From Candidatus Nitricoxidivorans perseverans (GTDB taxonomy: Bacteria; Pseudomonadota; Gammaproteobacteria; Burkholderiales; Rhodocyclaceae): a stretch of DNA of 64,000 bases. Positions 26,308-34,127 of this stretch are shown in pieces. The DNA lies in NCBI GenBank assembly GCA_030246985.1, contig CP107246.1, positions 1,924,282 to 1,988,281 of the forward strand, written 5' to 3'. The position numbers were made by a program, and so were the translations under genes. How positions within the stretch are numbered: position 1 is the stretch's first letter; each line of letters starts with the position of its first letter. The notes under the pieces were generated by a model, which did not search any database, was not told the DNA's origin, and was given only the letters and a program-made list of their open reading frames with translations.

Positions 26308-28743
26308 ATGAAAGAAAAACTGGTAGTCGTCGGCAACGGTATGGCCGGTGTGCGCGTCATCGAAGAACTGCTCGCCATCGCGCCGGATAAATATGACACC
26401 ACCGTGATCGGCGCGGAGCCTCATGGCAATTACAACCGCATCCTGCTCTCGCAGGTGCTCTCCGGCGAGAAGGATTTCGCCGACACGGTATTGAATGACA
26501 CGGACTGGTACGGGCAGCGCGGCATCACGCTGCTGGCCGGCAAGAAGGTCGTGGCCGTGAATCGCGCGCGTCGTTGCGTGGTGACGTCCGACGGCAACAT
26601 TCTTCCTTACGGACGGCTGGTGCTTGCCACGGGCGCCAAGCCGCTCCTGCCTACCCTGCCCGGTACGCACCTGAAGGGCGTCGTCACCTTCCGCGCCATT
26701 TCCGACGTGGAGGCGATGCTCCAGCGCGCCAGGAAAGGCAGCCGCGCCGTCGTGATCGGCGGCGGACTGCTTGGCCTGGAGGCGGCCTACGGCCTCAAGC
26801 AGCGGGGCATGGACGTGACCGTGGTGCATCTCATGGATCGTTTGCTGGAACGTCAGCTCGACGCCCCCGCCGCGGCCCTGCTCAAGCAATCCTTGGAGGC
26901 GCGCGGGCTCACCGTCATGCTGAAGGCGGAGACCCAGGCTATTTTCGGCAACGGCGGCGTCGAAGGGGTGCGCCTGCGCGACGGTACGGATTTGCCCGCC
27001 GACCTGGTGGTACTGGCTGCCGGCATCCAGCCCAACGCCGACCTGGCGAGGGAAGCGGGCATCCATGTGGAGCGCGGCATCGTGGTGAACGAAACCATGC
27101 AGACCTACGACCCGCGCGTCTATGCCGTGGGCGAGTGCGTCGAGCACAAGGGTACGCTCTACGGGCTCGTGGCCCCGCTCTTCCGCCAGGCAAAGGTATG
27201 CGCCAACCAGCTCGCCGGCGTCGGCTTCGCACGCTACCAGGATACGGTGAGCGCCACCAAGCTCAAGATCACCGGCATCGACCTCTACTCGGCGGGCAAC
27301 ATCACGGGCGGCGCCGGCCTCGAGGAAATGGTGATGCAGGATCCCTGCCGCGGCGTCTATAAGAAGCTGGTCATCCGGGACAACAGGCTCGCCGGCGCAT
27401 TGCTCTATGGCGATACCACGGACGAAGCCCGCTACTACGACCTGATGCGCGACGGCACGGACATCTCCGGCCTGCGCGCGAGCCTGTTCCAGGGCCACGG
27501 CGGTGAAACGGGCCACGGCGGCGAACTCGCCGTGGCGGCCATGCCGGACGACACCGAGGTCTGCGGGTGCAACGGCGTGACGAAGGGCATGATCGTCAAG
27601 GCCGTCACGGAAAATGGACTGTTCACCCTTGATGAAGTGCGCGCCCATACCAAGGCGTCCGCCTCCTGCGGCTCCTGCGCCGGCAAGGTGGAGCAGATCC
27701 TCGCCTTCACCCTGGGCGGCAGCTATTCGCCGGCACCCCAGGAAAAACCTCTGTGCGGCTGCACCGACTTCACCCATGACCAGGTGCGTCGCGCCATCCG
27801 CGAAAACCATCTGACCACCATCCCGGACGCCATGCGGTTTTTGGAGTGGAAGACACCCGACGGTTGCCCCAAATGCCGCCCGGCGCTCAACTACTACCTG
27901 ATCTCCACCTGGCCCGGGGAAGCCATGGACGACCCGCAGGCGCGCGTGCATAACGAACGCGTGCACGCCAACATCCAGCAGGACGGCACCTATGCCGTGG
28001 TGCCCCGCACCTGGGGCGGACTGACCAACGCCAAGGAACTGCGCGCCATTGCGGACGTGGCCGATCGCATGGGCGTGCCGGTAAAAGTCACCGGCGGCCA
28101 GCGCCTGGCCATCCCCTTCGTCAAGAAGGAGGATCTGCCGAAGGTGTGGGCGGAGCTGGGTCAGGCGGGGCTTTCCTCCGGCTACGCCTACGGCAAGGCG
28201 GTGCGCTCCGTGAAGAGCTGCGTCGGCAAGGGGCTGTGCCGTTTCGGCACCCAGGATTCACTGGGGCTGGGCATCCGCATCGAGAAGGAGTTCTGGGGCG
28301 CCTGGACACCCCATAAGTTCAAGATGGGCGTCTCAGGCTGCCCGCGCAACTGTGCCGAGGCCACCATCAAGGACCTGGGCCTGGTGGGTGTGGATTCCGG
28401 CTGGGAAGTGCATGTGGGCGGCACCTGCGGGGTGCGCGTGCGGGCCACCGACCTGCTGTGCAAGGTGGCCACGGACGACGAGGCGGTGGAGTACGCCGCC
28501 GCCTTCTTGCATCTCTACAGGGAGGAAGGGCATTACATGGAGCGCTCATCCGCCTGGATCGAGCGGGTGGGCCTGCCTTATGCCCGGAAACGCGTGGTGG
28601 AAGACGCCGAGGGGCGCAAACAGCTTGCCGCCCGTTTCTTCGCTGCGCAGAAACATGCGCAAACCGATCCCTGGGTAGAGCGCGCCGCGAATCCGGCGGC
28701 CTGGGCCACCGAATACCAGCCGCTCGAAACAACCCTTGCATGA
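26308..28743 (+). CDS. nirB: NADH-dependent nitrite reductase large subunit NirB
   Basis: 811 residues from the ATG at 26308, with GGAGG 9 nt upstream. Order of domains: FAD/NAD(P)H pyridine nucleotide-disulfide oxidoreductase ('LVVVGNGMAGVRVIEEL', 'AVVIGGGLLGLEAAYGLKQRG'), BFD-like [2Fe-2S] domains ('EVCGCNGVTKGMIVKAV', 'ASCGSCAGKVEQIL', 'CGCTDFTHDQVRRAI'), ferredoxin-like half domain, and the sirohaem/[4Fe-4S] core ('KSCVGKGLCRFGTQDS' and 'GVSGCPRNCAEATIKDLG'). It reduces nitrite to ammonium in the cytoplasm. An FNR box lies upstream and nirD follows 23 bp downstream. Confidence 0.95.
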   Translation: MKEKLVVVGNGMAGVRVIEELLAIAPDKYDTTVIGAEPHGNYNRILLSQVLSGEKDFADTVLNDTDWYGQRGITLLAGKKVVAVNRARRCVVTSDGNILPYGRLVLATGAKPLLPTLPGTHLKGVVTFRAISDVEAMLQRARKGSRAVVIGGGLLGLEAAYGLKQRGMDVTVVHLMDRLLERQLDAPAAALLKQSLEARGLTVMLKAETQAIFGNGGVEGVRLRDGTDLPADLVVLAAGIQPNADLAREAGIHVERGIVVNETMQTYDPRVYAVGECVEHKGTLYGLVAPLFRQAKVCANQLAGVGFARYQDTVSATKLKITGIDLYSAGNITGGAGLEEMVMQDPCRGVYKKLVIRDNRLAGALLYGDTTDEARYYDLMRDGTDISGLRASLFQGHGGETGHGGELAVAAMPDDTEVCGCNGVTKGMIVKAVTENGLFTLDEVRAHTKASASCGSCAGKVEQILAFTLGGSYSPAPQEKPLCGCTDFTHDQVRRAIRENHLTTIPDAMRFLEWKTPDGCPKCRPALNYYLISTWPGEAMDDPQARVHNERVHANIQQDGTYAVVPRTWGGLTNAKELRAIADVADRMGVPVKVTGGQRLAIPFVKKEDLPKVWAELGQAGLSSGYAYGKAVRSVKSCVGKGLCRFGTQDSLGLGIRIEKEFWGAWTPHKFKMGVSGCPRNCAEATIKDLGLVGVDSGWEVHVGGTCGVRVRATDLLCKVATDDEAVEYAAAFLHLYREEGHYMERSSAWIERVGLPYARKRVVEDAEGRKQLAARFFAAQKHAQTDPWVERAANPAAWATEYQPLETTLA

Positions 28744-28766
28744 ACAACTTTTCCGGAGACCACGAC

Positions 28767-29114
28767 ATGAACATCGAAAAAACAGAATGGATCGACCTGT
28801 GCGCCATCGACGACATCCCGCGCCAGGGCGGGCGGGCGTTGCATACCCCGATGGGGGAGCTGGCGATCTTCCGCACGGTGGATGACCGGCTCTTCGCCCT
28901 GGACGGCAAGTGCCCCCATCGCGGGGGCCCGCTGTCCCAGGGCATGGTTCATGGCCATCGGGTGACCTGCCCCCTGCATGGACTCAACATCGATCTCGAC
29001 ACAGGGGAGGCCATCGCACCCGACAGCGGTTGTGTGCGCAAGCATCCACTGCGCGGCGAGGCCGGGCGAGTGCTGATCGGCGTGGTGCGGGAGCCGGTCT
29101 TGGCGGGCGCATAG
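28767..29114 (+). CDS. nirD: Nitrite reductase small subunit NirD (Rieske-type)
   Basis: 115 residues. Carries a Rieske [2Fe-2S] motif with both ligand pairs: 'GKCPHRGGPLSQG' and 'VTCPLHGLNIDLDTG' (CxH...CxxH). E. coli NirD lacks these ligands, so this is the iron-sulfur-containing NirD variety found in many other bacteria. Partner of NirB in nitrite reduction. Separated from nirB by 23 bp with a GGAG ribosome site. Confidence 0.9.
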   Translation: MNIEKTEWIDLCAIDDIPRQGGRALHTPMGELAIFRTVDDRLFALDGKCPHRGGPLSQGMVHGHRVTCPLHGLNIDLDTGEAIAPDSGCVRKHPLRGEAGRVLIGVVREPVLAGA

Positions 29115-29132
29115 GCTGAAGAGGGAGTTCCA

Positions 29133-30179
29133 TCAGGGAAGGCCGACGCCCGCCGATGCGGGCGTCATGCCGGAGCAAAAGCGAATGACGCCGTCCGCTT
29201 CCAATCGCGCCATCGCACCGGCCTGTTCCAGGTAGTCCAGGTGGGCGATGGCCTCGCCCATGGCGAAGAGCAGTTGGTGCGGGTCTGAAATGTCGCGCGC
29301 GAACAGCACCGGCAGCAGCTCGGCGGCCGTCCTCGGCTGCCCGGCGCAGACCTTGAGCAGATCGTCGCAGCGGGCGCGATGGTGCGCTTCCAGTTGGGCG
29401 GCGCGCGCGCGCAGGCCCCGGAAGGGCAGGCCGTGCGAGGGCAGCACCAGGGTGTCCCCGGGCAGCTCGGCCAGCCGTGTGATCGAGGCGAGGAAGTCGG
29501 CCAGCGGGTTGCCGCCGGGAATGCCCGCGAAAGCGCTGATGTTGGTGGAGATGCGCGGTAGCATCATGTCGCCGGCGATCAGCACGCCGAGGGACTCGCA
29601 GTAAAGGCTCGCATGCTCTGGCGAATGGCCGTGGCCGACGATGACCCGCCAGGCGCGCCCGCCGATGGAGATTTCCTCGCCGTCGGCGATCTTCCGCCAC
29701 GACGCCGGCAGCGCCGGCACGCCACGGGCGTAGGCGTTGCCGCGTTTTTCGAGCGCCGAAAGCCGGGCTTCGTCGAGGCCGTGGCGGCGGAAGAAGTCGA
29801 GCGCCGCCGCCACCGAACGGTCGCCGGTTCCGTCAATGGTCGCGCAAGCGGCCAGAAACTCGCCTTCCGTGATCCACAGCGGCGCGCCGGCGCGCGCTTC
29901 CAGCCAGGCGGCCAAGCCCAGGTGGTCGGGATGGAAGTGGGTGACGATCTGGCGCGCCAGCCACCGCCCCGCCAGCGCCGACTCCCATGCGCGCCGCACC
30001 TCGTCGAGCGCGATGCCGGTGTCGACGGCCGTCCAGAAATCCCCGTCTTCCAGCAGCCACAGGTTGACGTGGTCGAGCGCATAGGGGAGTGGCATGCGCA
30101 GCCAACGCACGCCCGGCGCCACGGCCGGCGTCGCGCCGGCCGGCGGCGGGGTCTCGTGGGGGAAATGGAGCGTCGTCAC
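29133..30179 (-). CDS. MBL-fold metallo-hydrolase
   Basis: 348 residues. Beta-lactamase-fold metal site: 'IVTHFHPDHLGLAAWLE' (HxHxDH), 'VIVGHGHSPEHASLYCESLGVLIAGDMMLP' (later His and Asp ligands) and 'LVLPSHGLPFRGL'. A helical C-terminal domain (from about residue 260) resembles the LACTB2-like group. Substrate unknown; esterase, thioesterase and nuclease activities all occur in this fold. Convergent with nirD. A 9-bp stem (29145-29153 with 29158-29166) overlaps its 3' end and may limit read-through. Confidence 0.85.
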   Translation of the reverse strand: MTTLHFPHETPPPAGATPAVAPGVRWLRMPLPYALDHVNLWLLEDGDFWTAVDTGIALDEVRRAWESALAGRWLARQIVTHFHPDHLGLAAWLEARAGAPLWITEGEFLAACATIDGTGDRSVAAALDFFRRHGLDEARLSALEKRGNAYARGVPALPASWRKIADGEEISIGGRAWRVIVGHGHSPEHASLYCESLGVLIAGDMMLPRISTNISAFAGIPGGNPLADFLASITRLAELPGDTLVLPSHGLPFRGLRARAAQLEAHHRARCDDLLKVCAGQPRTAAELLPVLFARDISDPHQLLFAMGEAIAHLDYLEQAGAMARLEADGVIRFCSGMTPASAGVGLP

Positions 30180-30282
30180 GGGGGGGCGGAACCGATGGAA
30201 TGGGGGAAATCGGCTAGACTCCCCGAAGGTTGAATGCCGCCGCGATTCTACAGAACCTCAACGCCATCCGAATGCAAAGCGA

Positions 30283-31446
30283 ATGAACAGGCTCCCCGCC
30301 GGCGTGGTCGCCCTCGGCTTCGTCAGCCTGCTGATGGACGTTTCCTCGGAGATGATCCACAGCCTGCTGCCGATTTTCATGGTCGGCGTGCTGGGCGCCA
30401 GCGCGCTGGTGGTGGGCGTCATCGAGGGCGTCGCCGAGGCCACCGCCGCCATCACCAAGATATTCTCGGGCGCCGTCAGCGACTGGCTCGGCCGCCGCAA
30501 GCCGCTGCTGCTGCTCGGCTACGGCCTGGCGGCCCTGACCAAGCCGCTCTTCCCGCTGGCCACGGGCATCGGCGCGGTGATGACGGCCCGCTTCATCGAC
30601 CGCATCGGCAAGGGCATCCGCGGCGCGCCGCGCGACGCACTCGTGGCCGACCTCACGCCGCCGGAACAGCGGGGCGCCGCCTACGGGCTGCGCCAGTCCA
30701 TGGATACCGTCGGCGCGTTCCTCGGCCCGGCCCTCGCGCTCGCGCTGATGGCGGCCACGGCGGGGGACTTCCGCCTCGTATTCTGGTTCGCCGCGGCGCC
30801 GGCCTTCCTGTGCGTCGCCGTGATCGCCTTCGGCATCCGCGAGCCGGAGGCGGCAGCGCCCGCCGCGCCGCGCCGCTTCCCCATCCGCCGGGCGGAACTG
30901 GCCCGACTGCCGCCCGGCTTCTGGCAGGTGACCGCCTTCGCCGCCATCCTGACCCTGGCGCGCTTCTCGGAAGCCTTCCTGCTGCTGCGGGCCGAGAATG
31001 TCGGCCTGTCGGCCACCTGGATACCGGCCATCATGATCGTCATGAACATCACCTACGCCGCCAGCGCCTATCCCTTCGGCCGCATGTCCGACGATGGCGG
31101 CCGCCACGGGCTGCTGGCCCTCGGGATCGGCTTCCTGATCGCCGCCGACCTGATCCTGGCGCTGGCGGGCAACGCCTGGACCGTCGGTTTCGGCGCGGTC
31201 TTCTGGGGCCTGCACATGGGGGCCACGCAGGGATTGCTGTCCGCCCTCGTCGCCGAGGCGGCGCCGGCGGACCTGCGGGGCACGGCTTTCGGCATCTTCA
31301 ACCTCCTCACGGGCATCGTCCTGCTGGTCGCCAGCGTGCTGGCCGGCGGCCTGTGGACCCTGCTGGGCCCGGCCGCCACCTTCCTCGCCGGCGCCGCCTT
31401 CGCCGCCGTGGCACTGCCGGGATTGTTGCGGCATCGCGCCGCCTGA
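30283..31446 (+). CDS. MFS transporter
   Basis: 387 residues, 12 predicted membrane segments. Major facilitator motif A appears as 'GAVSDWLGRRKPLLLLGYGL' after the second helix and the repeat in the second half is 'YPFGRMSDDGGRHGLLALG'. 'DVSSEMIHSLLPIFMV' and 'RFIDRIGKGIRGAPRDALVAD' are typical of a widespread MFS group of unknown substrate. I chose the ATG at 30283 because the in-frame extension upstream is proline/glycine-rich and overlaps the divergent MBL gene. Twelve bp separate it from rapZ. Confidence 0.88.
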   Translation: MNRLPAGVVALGFVSLLMDVSSEMIHSLLPIFMVGVLGASALVVGVIEGVAEATAAITKIFSGAVSDWLGRRKPLLLLGYGLAALTKPLFPLATGIGAVMTARFIDRIGKGIRGAPRDALVADLTPPEQRGAAYGLRQSMDTVGAFLGPALALALMAATAGDFRLVFWFAAAPAFLCVAVIAFGIREPEAAAPAAPRRFPIRRAELARLPPGFWQVTAFAAILTLARFSEAFLLLRAENVGLSATWIPAIMIVMNITYAASAYPFGRMSDDGGRHGLLALGIGFLIAADLILALAGNAWTVGFGAVFWGLHMGATQGLLSALVAEAAPADLRGTAFGIFNLLTGIVLLVASVLAGGLWTLLGPAATFLAGAAFAAVALPGLLRHRAA

Positions 31447-31458
31447 TATCCTTTGCCC

Positions 31459-32304
31459 ATGCAGCTCGTCCTCATCAGCGGCCTGTCCGGCTCCGGAAAA
31501 TCCATCGCCCTCAACGTGCTCGAGGACGCCGGTTTCTTCTGCGTGGACAACCTGCCGGCGACCCTGCTGCCCCAGCTGGTCTCGCAGCTGCGCGGCGAAG
31601 GCTGCGGGCGCGCCGCCGCGGCCATGGACATGCGCGGCGGCGCCACCATCGCCGCCCTGCCCAAGCAGCTGCGCGACTTGCGGGCCGATGGCGGAATCGA
31701 CCTCTCCTTCATCTTCCTCGACGCCCCCGACGACGTCCTGATCCAGCGGTTTTCGGAAACGCGCCGCCGGCATCCGCTGGCCGACGGCGACATCACGCTT
31801 GCCGAAGCGATCCGCGGCGAGCGCGAGGCGCTCGAGACTCTGGCCGGCCTCGGCCACCGCATCGATACCGGCAACCTGCGGCCCAACGCCCTGCGGGCCT
31901 TCGTCAAGGATTTCGTCCAGATCGACGAGAAGACGGGCCTGACGCTGCTGTTCGAATCCTTCGGCTTCAAGCACGGCCTGCCGCTCGACGCCGACCTCGT
32001 CTTCGACGTGCGCTGCCTGCCCAACCCGCATTACGACCCGGCCCTGCGGCCGCTCACGGGGCTGGACGCCGAGGTGATCGCCTTCCTCGAAACCCAGCCC
32101 GACGTGGGGCGCATGCTCGGCGATATCGGCGACTTCATCGAGCGCTGGCTGCCGGCCTACCTCCGCGACAACCGCTCCTACCTGACCGTGGCCCTCGGCT
32201 GCACCGGCGGCCAGCACCGCTCCGTCTGGTTCGCCGAACGGCTGGCGGCGCGCTTCAGGGACGGTATGCGGGTGCTGGTGCGGCATCGGAATCTTGCCGG
32301 GTGA
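31459..32304 (+). CDS. rapZ: RNase adapter protein RapZ
   Basis: 281 residues from the ATG at 31459. Walker A 'SGLSGSGKS' (7-15), then 'DAGFFCVDNLPATLLPQL', 'MDMRGG', 'LVFDVRCLPNPHYDPALRPLTG' and the RNA-binding C-terminus 'LTVALGCTGGQHRSVWFAERLA'. In E. coli RapZ guides RNase E to the small RNA GlmZ and so controls amino-sugar synthesis; many bacteria have it without known sRNA targets. Usual betaproteobacterial neighbours such as hprK and ptsN are absent here. Confidence 0.95.
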   Translation: MQLVLISGLSGSGKSIALNVLEDAGFFCVDNLPATLLPQLVSQLRGEGCGRAAAAMDMRGGATIAALPKQLRDLRADGGIDLSFIFLDAPDDVLIQRFSETRRRHPLADGDITLAEAIRGEREALETLAGLGHRIDTGNLRPNALRAFVKDFVQIDEKTGLTLLFESFGFKHGLPLDADLVFDVRCLPNPHYDPALRPLTGLDAEVIAFLETQPDVGRMLGDIGDFIERWLPAYLRDNRSYLTVALGCTGGQHRSVWFAERLAARFRDGMRVLVRHRNLAG

Positions 32305-32678
32305 AACCCTGGCTCCCCCTGCTGCGCCTCGGCGACTGGCTGGTGGCCGGGGCGGGGTTGGTCGCGGTCGCAGCCTCCTTTCCGCTGCTCTGGCGCGGCG
32401 GGGCGGCGGAAAGGGCGGTGGTGCGGCTCGACGGCCGCATCGTCGCGGAAGTTCCGCTGACGGCGGCCCGGCGCATCGACGTGGCCGGCCCGCTGGGCAC
32501 GACGGTGGTGGAGGTCGCGCCCGGCCGCGCCCGCGTGGCCTCCGATCCCGGCCCGCGCCAGTATTGCGTGAAGCAGGGCTGGCTCACGCGGCCCAATGCC
32601 GTCGCGATCTGCGCGCCCAACCATGTGAGCCTCGCCCTGACCGGGCGGCAGCCGGGATATGACTCCCTCAGCTATTGA
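32301..32678 (+). CDS. NusG domain II-containing membrane-anchored protein
   Basis: 125 residues from a GTG at 32301 overlapping the rapZ stop (GTGA). One N-terminal membrane helix (WLVAGAGLVAVAASFPLLW), then a small beta domain ('VVRLDGRIVAEVPL', 'VVEVAPGRARVASDPGPRQYCVKQGWL', 'AICAPNHVSLALTG') of the NusG-II type. These proteins regularly sit beside Gx-transporter genes and often flavin-transfer or electron-transport loci; their function is not established. Its 3' end overlaps the next gene by 20 bp. Confidence 0.8.
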   Translation: MKPWLPLLRLGDWLVAGAGLVAVAASFPLLWRGGAAERAVVRLDGRIVAEVPLTAARRIDVAGPLGTTVVEVAPGRARVASDPGPRQYCVKQGWLTRPNAVAICAPNHVSLALTGRQPGYDSLSY

Positions 32679-33174
32679 ACTGACCGCCACGCCGGACGAT
32701 CGGCGCATCGCCCGCTACGCGGCGGCGGCCATCGCGCTGACGGTGGCCGAGGCGGCGATTCCCTCGCCCCTGCCCGGCGTGAAGCCGGGGCTGGCGAACA
32801 TCGTCGTGCTGGTCGTGCTCGTCCGCCACGGCTGGTCCGACGCGGCCTGGGTGTCACTGCTGCGCGTGCTCGCCGGCAGCCTGCTGGTCGGCCAGTTCCT
32901 GGCGCCCGGCTTCTTCCTGGGCCTTACCGGCGCGCTCGCGAGCCTCGCCGTCCTGGCCGCGTCGAGCCGGCTGCCGAAGCGATTCTTCGGGCCGGTGAGC
33001 CACAGCGTGCTGGCGGCCTTCGCCCACATCGGCGGACAATTGGCGCTGGCCCGCCTGTGGCTGGTGCCCCACGACGGCGTCTTCTACCTGGTGCCGATAT
33101 TCGCCGCCACGGCCCTGGGCTTCGGCATCGTCAATGGACTGATCGCGGCCCGCCTGCTGGAGGAGGAAAAATGA
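32659..33174 (+). CDS. Gx transporter family membrane protein (Hpre_diP_synt_I type)
   Basis: 171 residues with four or five membrane segments. 'VAEAAIPSPLPGVKPGLANIVVLVVL' and 'LLRVLAGSLLVGQFLAPGFFLGLTGALASL' are hallmark stretches of the family once labelled heptaprenyl diphosphate synthase component I, now regarded as an S-component-like transporter. It pairs with the NusG-II protein just upstream. Substrate unknown. The last codon overlaps the ubiX start. Confidence 0.82.
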   Translation: MTPSAIELTATPDDRRIARYAAAAIALTVAEAAIPSPLPGVKPGLANIVVLVVLVRHGWSDAAWVSLLRVLAGSLLVGQFLAPGFFLGLTGALASLAVLAASSRLPKRFFGPVSHSVLAAFAHIGGQLALARLWLVPHDGVFYLVPIFAATALGFGIVNGLIAARLLEEEK

Positions 33175-33800
33175 ACCCGACCAAAACTGTCGCCGTCGCC
33201 TTCACGGGCGCCTCCGGCTTCATCTACGGCCTGCGGCTCGTCGAATGCCTGCTTCGGGCCGACGCGCGCGTCTGGCTGATGTATTCCGAGGCGGCGCAGG
33301 TCGTCGCCCGGCAGGAAACGGACATGACGCTGCCCGACGCACCCGAGGCCGCGCAGCGGCAGCTTTCGGAACGCTTCGGCGTGCCCGAGGGCCGGATCAA
33401 AGTCTTCGGCCGGAAGGACTGGTTCGCGCCGCCGGCCTCCGGCTCGAATCCGCCGGACGCGGTCGTCATCTGCCCGTGCAGCATGGGCACGCTCGGCCGC
33501 GTGGCGGCGGGGCTGGCCGACGACCTGATCGCCCGCGCCGCCGACGTGGCGCTCAAGGAGGGCCGCAAACTCATCCTGGTGCCGCGCGAGACGCCGCTTT
33601 CCGCCATCCACCTGGAAAACATGCTCAAGCTTTCCCGCGCCGGCGCCGTCATCCTGCCGCCCAGCCCGGGCTTCTACCACCATCCGCGGAGCGTCGCCGA
33701 CATGGTGGATTTCGTCGTCGCCCGCATCCTCGACCAGATCGGCGTCGGGCATGCGCTCACGCCCCGCTGGGGCGACGGCGGGGGGGGGGATTGCCTGTGA
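33171..33800 (+). CDS. ubiX: Flavin prenyltransferase UbiX
   Basis: 209 residues from the ATG at 33171, with an AGGAGG site. Family motifs: 'VAFTGASGFIYGLRLVECLL', 'DAVVICPCSMGTLGRVAAGLADDLIARAADVALKEGRKLILVPRETPLSAIHLENMLKLSRAGAVILPPSPGFYHHP'-type blocks are all present in order. UbiX makes prenylated FMN for the decarboxylase UbiD in ubiquinone synthesis or aromatic metabolism. The C-terminus is extended by a short glycine run encoded by a G-tract (33778-33789), which could be prone to slippage. Confidence 0.94.
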   Translation: MNPTKTVAVAFTGASGFIYGLRLVECLLRADARVWLMYSEAAQVVARQETDMTLPDAPEAAQRQLSERFGVPEGRIKVFGRKDWFAPPASGSNPPDAVVICPCSMGTLGRVAAGLADDLIARAADVALKEGRKLILVPRETPLSAIHLENMLKLSRAGAVILPPSPGFYHHPRSVADMVDFVVARILDQIGVGHALTPRWGDGGGGDCL

Positions 33801-33823
33801 TAGACTCCCCGCCACTTGTTCGC

Positions 33824-33996
33824 GGTGCCCCGAGCCTTTTCGGCGACGGGTGAAACGGGAAGCTAGTGCGCATGGATGCCCATGCAAATCTGGCGCTGCC
33901 CCCGCAACGGTAAGGAAGTGCGGGCGCATCGAAACGCCACTGGAAGCGATTCCGGGAAGGCGATGCGCCAAGACTTCCGAGCCCGGAGACCGGCCA
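33824..33996 (+). promoter_or_regulatory. Cobalamin riboswitch controlling the btuB operon
   Basis: Conserved core elements occur in order: GGTGCC at the 5' side, 'GCTGCCCCCGCAACGGTAA' (33896-33913), 'CGCCACTGG', 'CGGGAAGGCG' and the closing 'GAGCCCGGAGACCGGCC'. It lies 131 bp upstream of btuB. Downstream G/C-rich repeats (34019-34047) could form the expression platform that hides the btuB ribosome site when adenosylcobalamin is bound. Confidence 0.92.
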
Positions 33997-34127
33997 CGGA
34001 CAACCCACTGGATGCGTTGCGGGGTTGCGACGTGCCGGGTTGCCCCGTTAAGGCTTCCTGACCGACTCCCCCACGCGTCCTTCCGTAATTGACGGCTGCG
34101 GGGACGCGGCCGAACAGGGAGTCATTC

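Noticed and set aside
26095-27966. 623-codon minus-strand open frame opposite nirB
   Set aside because: His/Gly/Arg-rich antisense translation typical of GC-rich shadows; the nirB cofactor motifs are unmistakable on the other strand.
30214-32678. Very long open frames on both strands across the MFS and rapZ genes
   Set aside because: Arg/Pro/Ala-rich off-frame readings; the MFS, RapZ and NusG-II motifs all lie in other frames, and only the last part of the plus-strand frame is real (the NusG-II gene from 32301).
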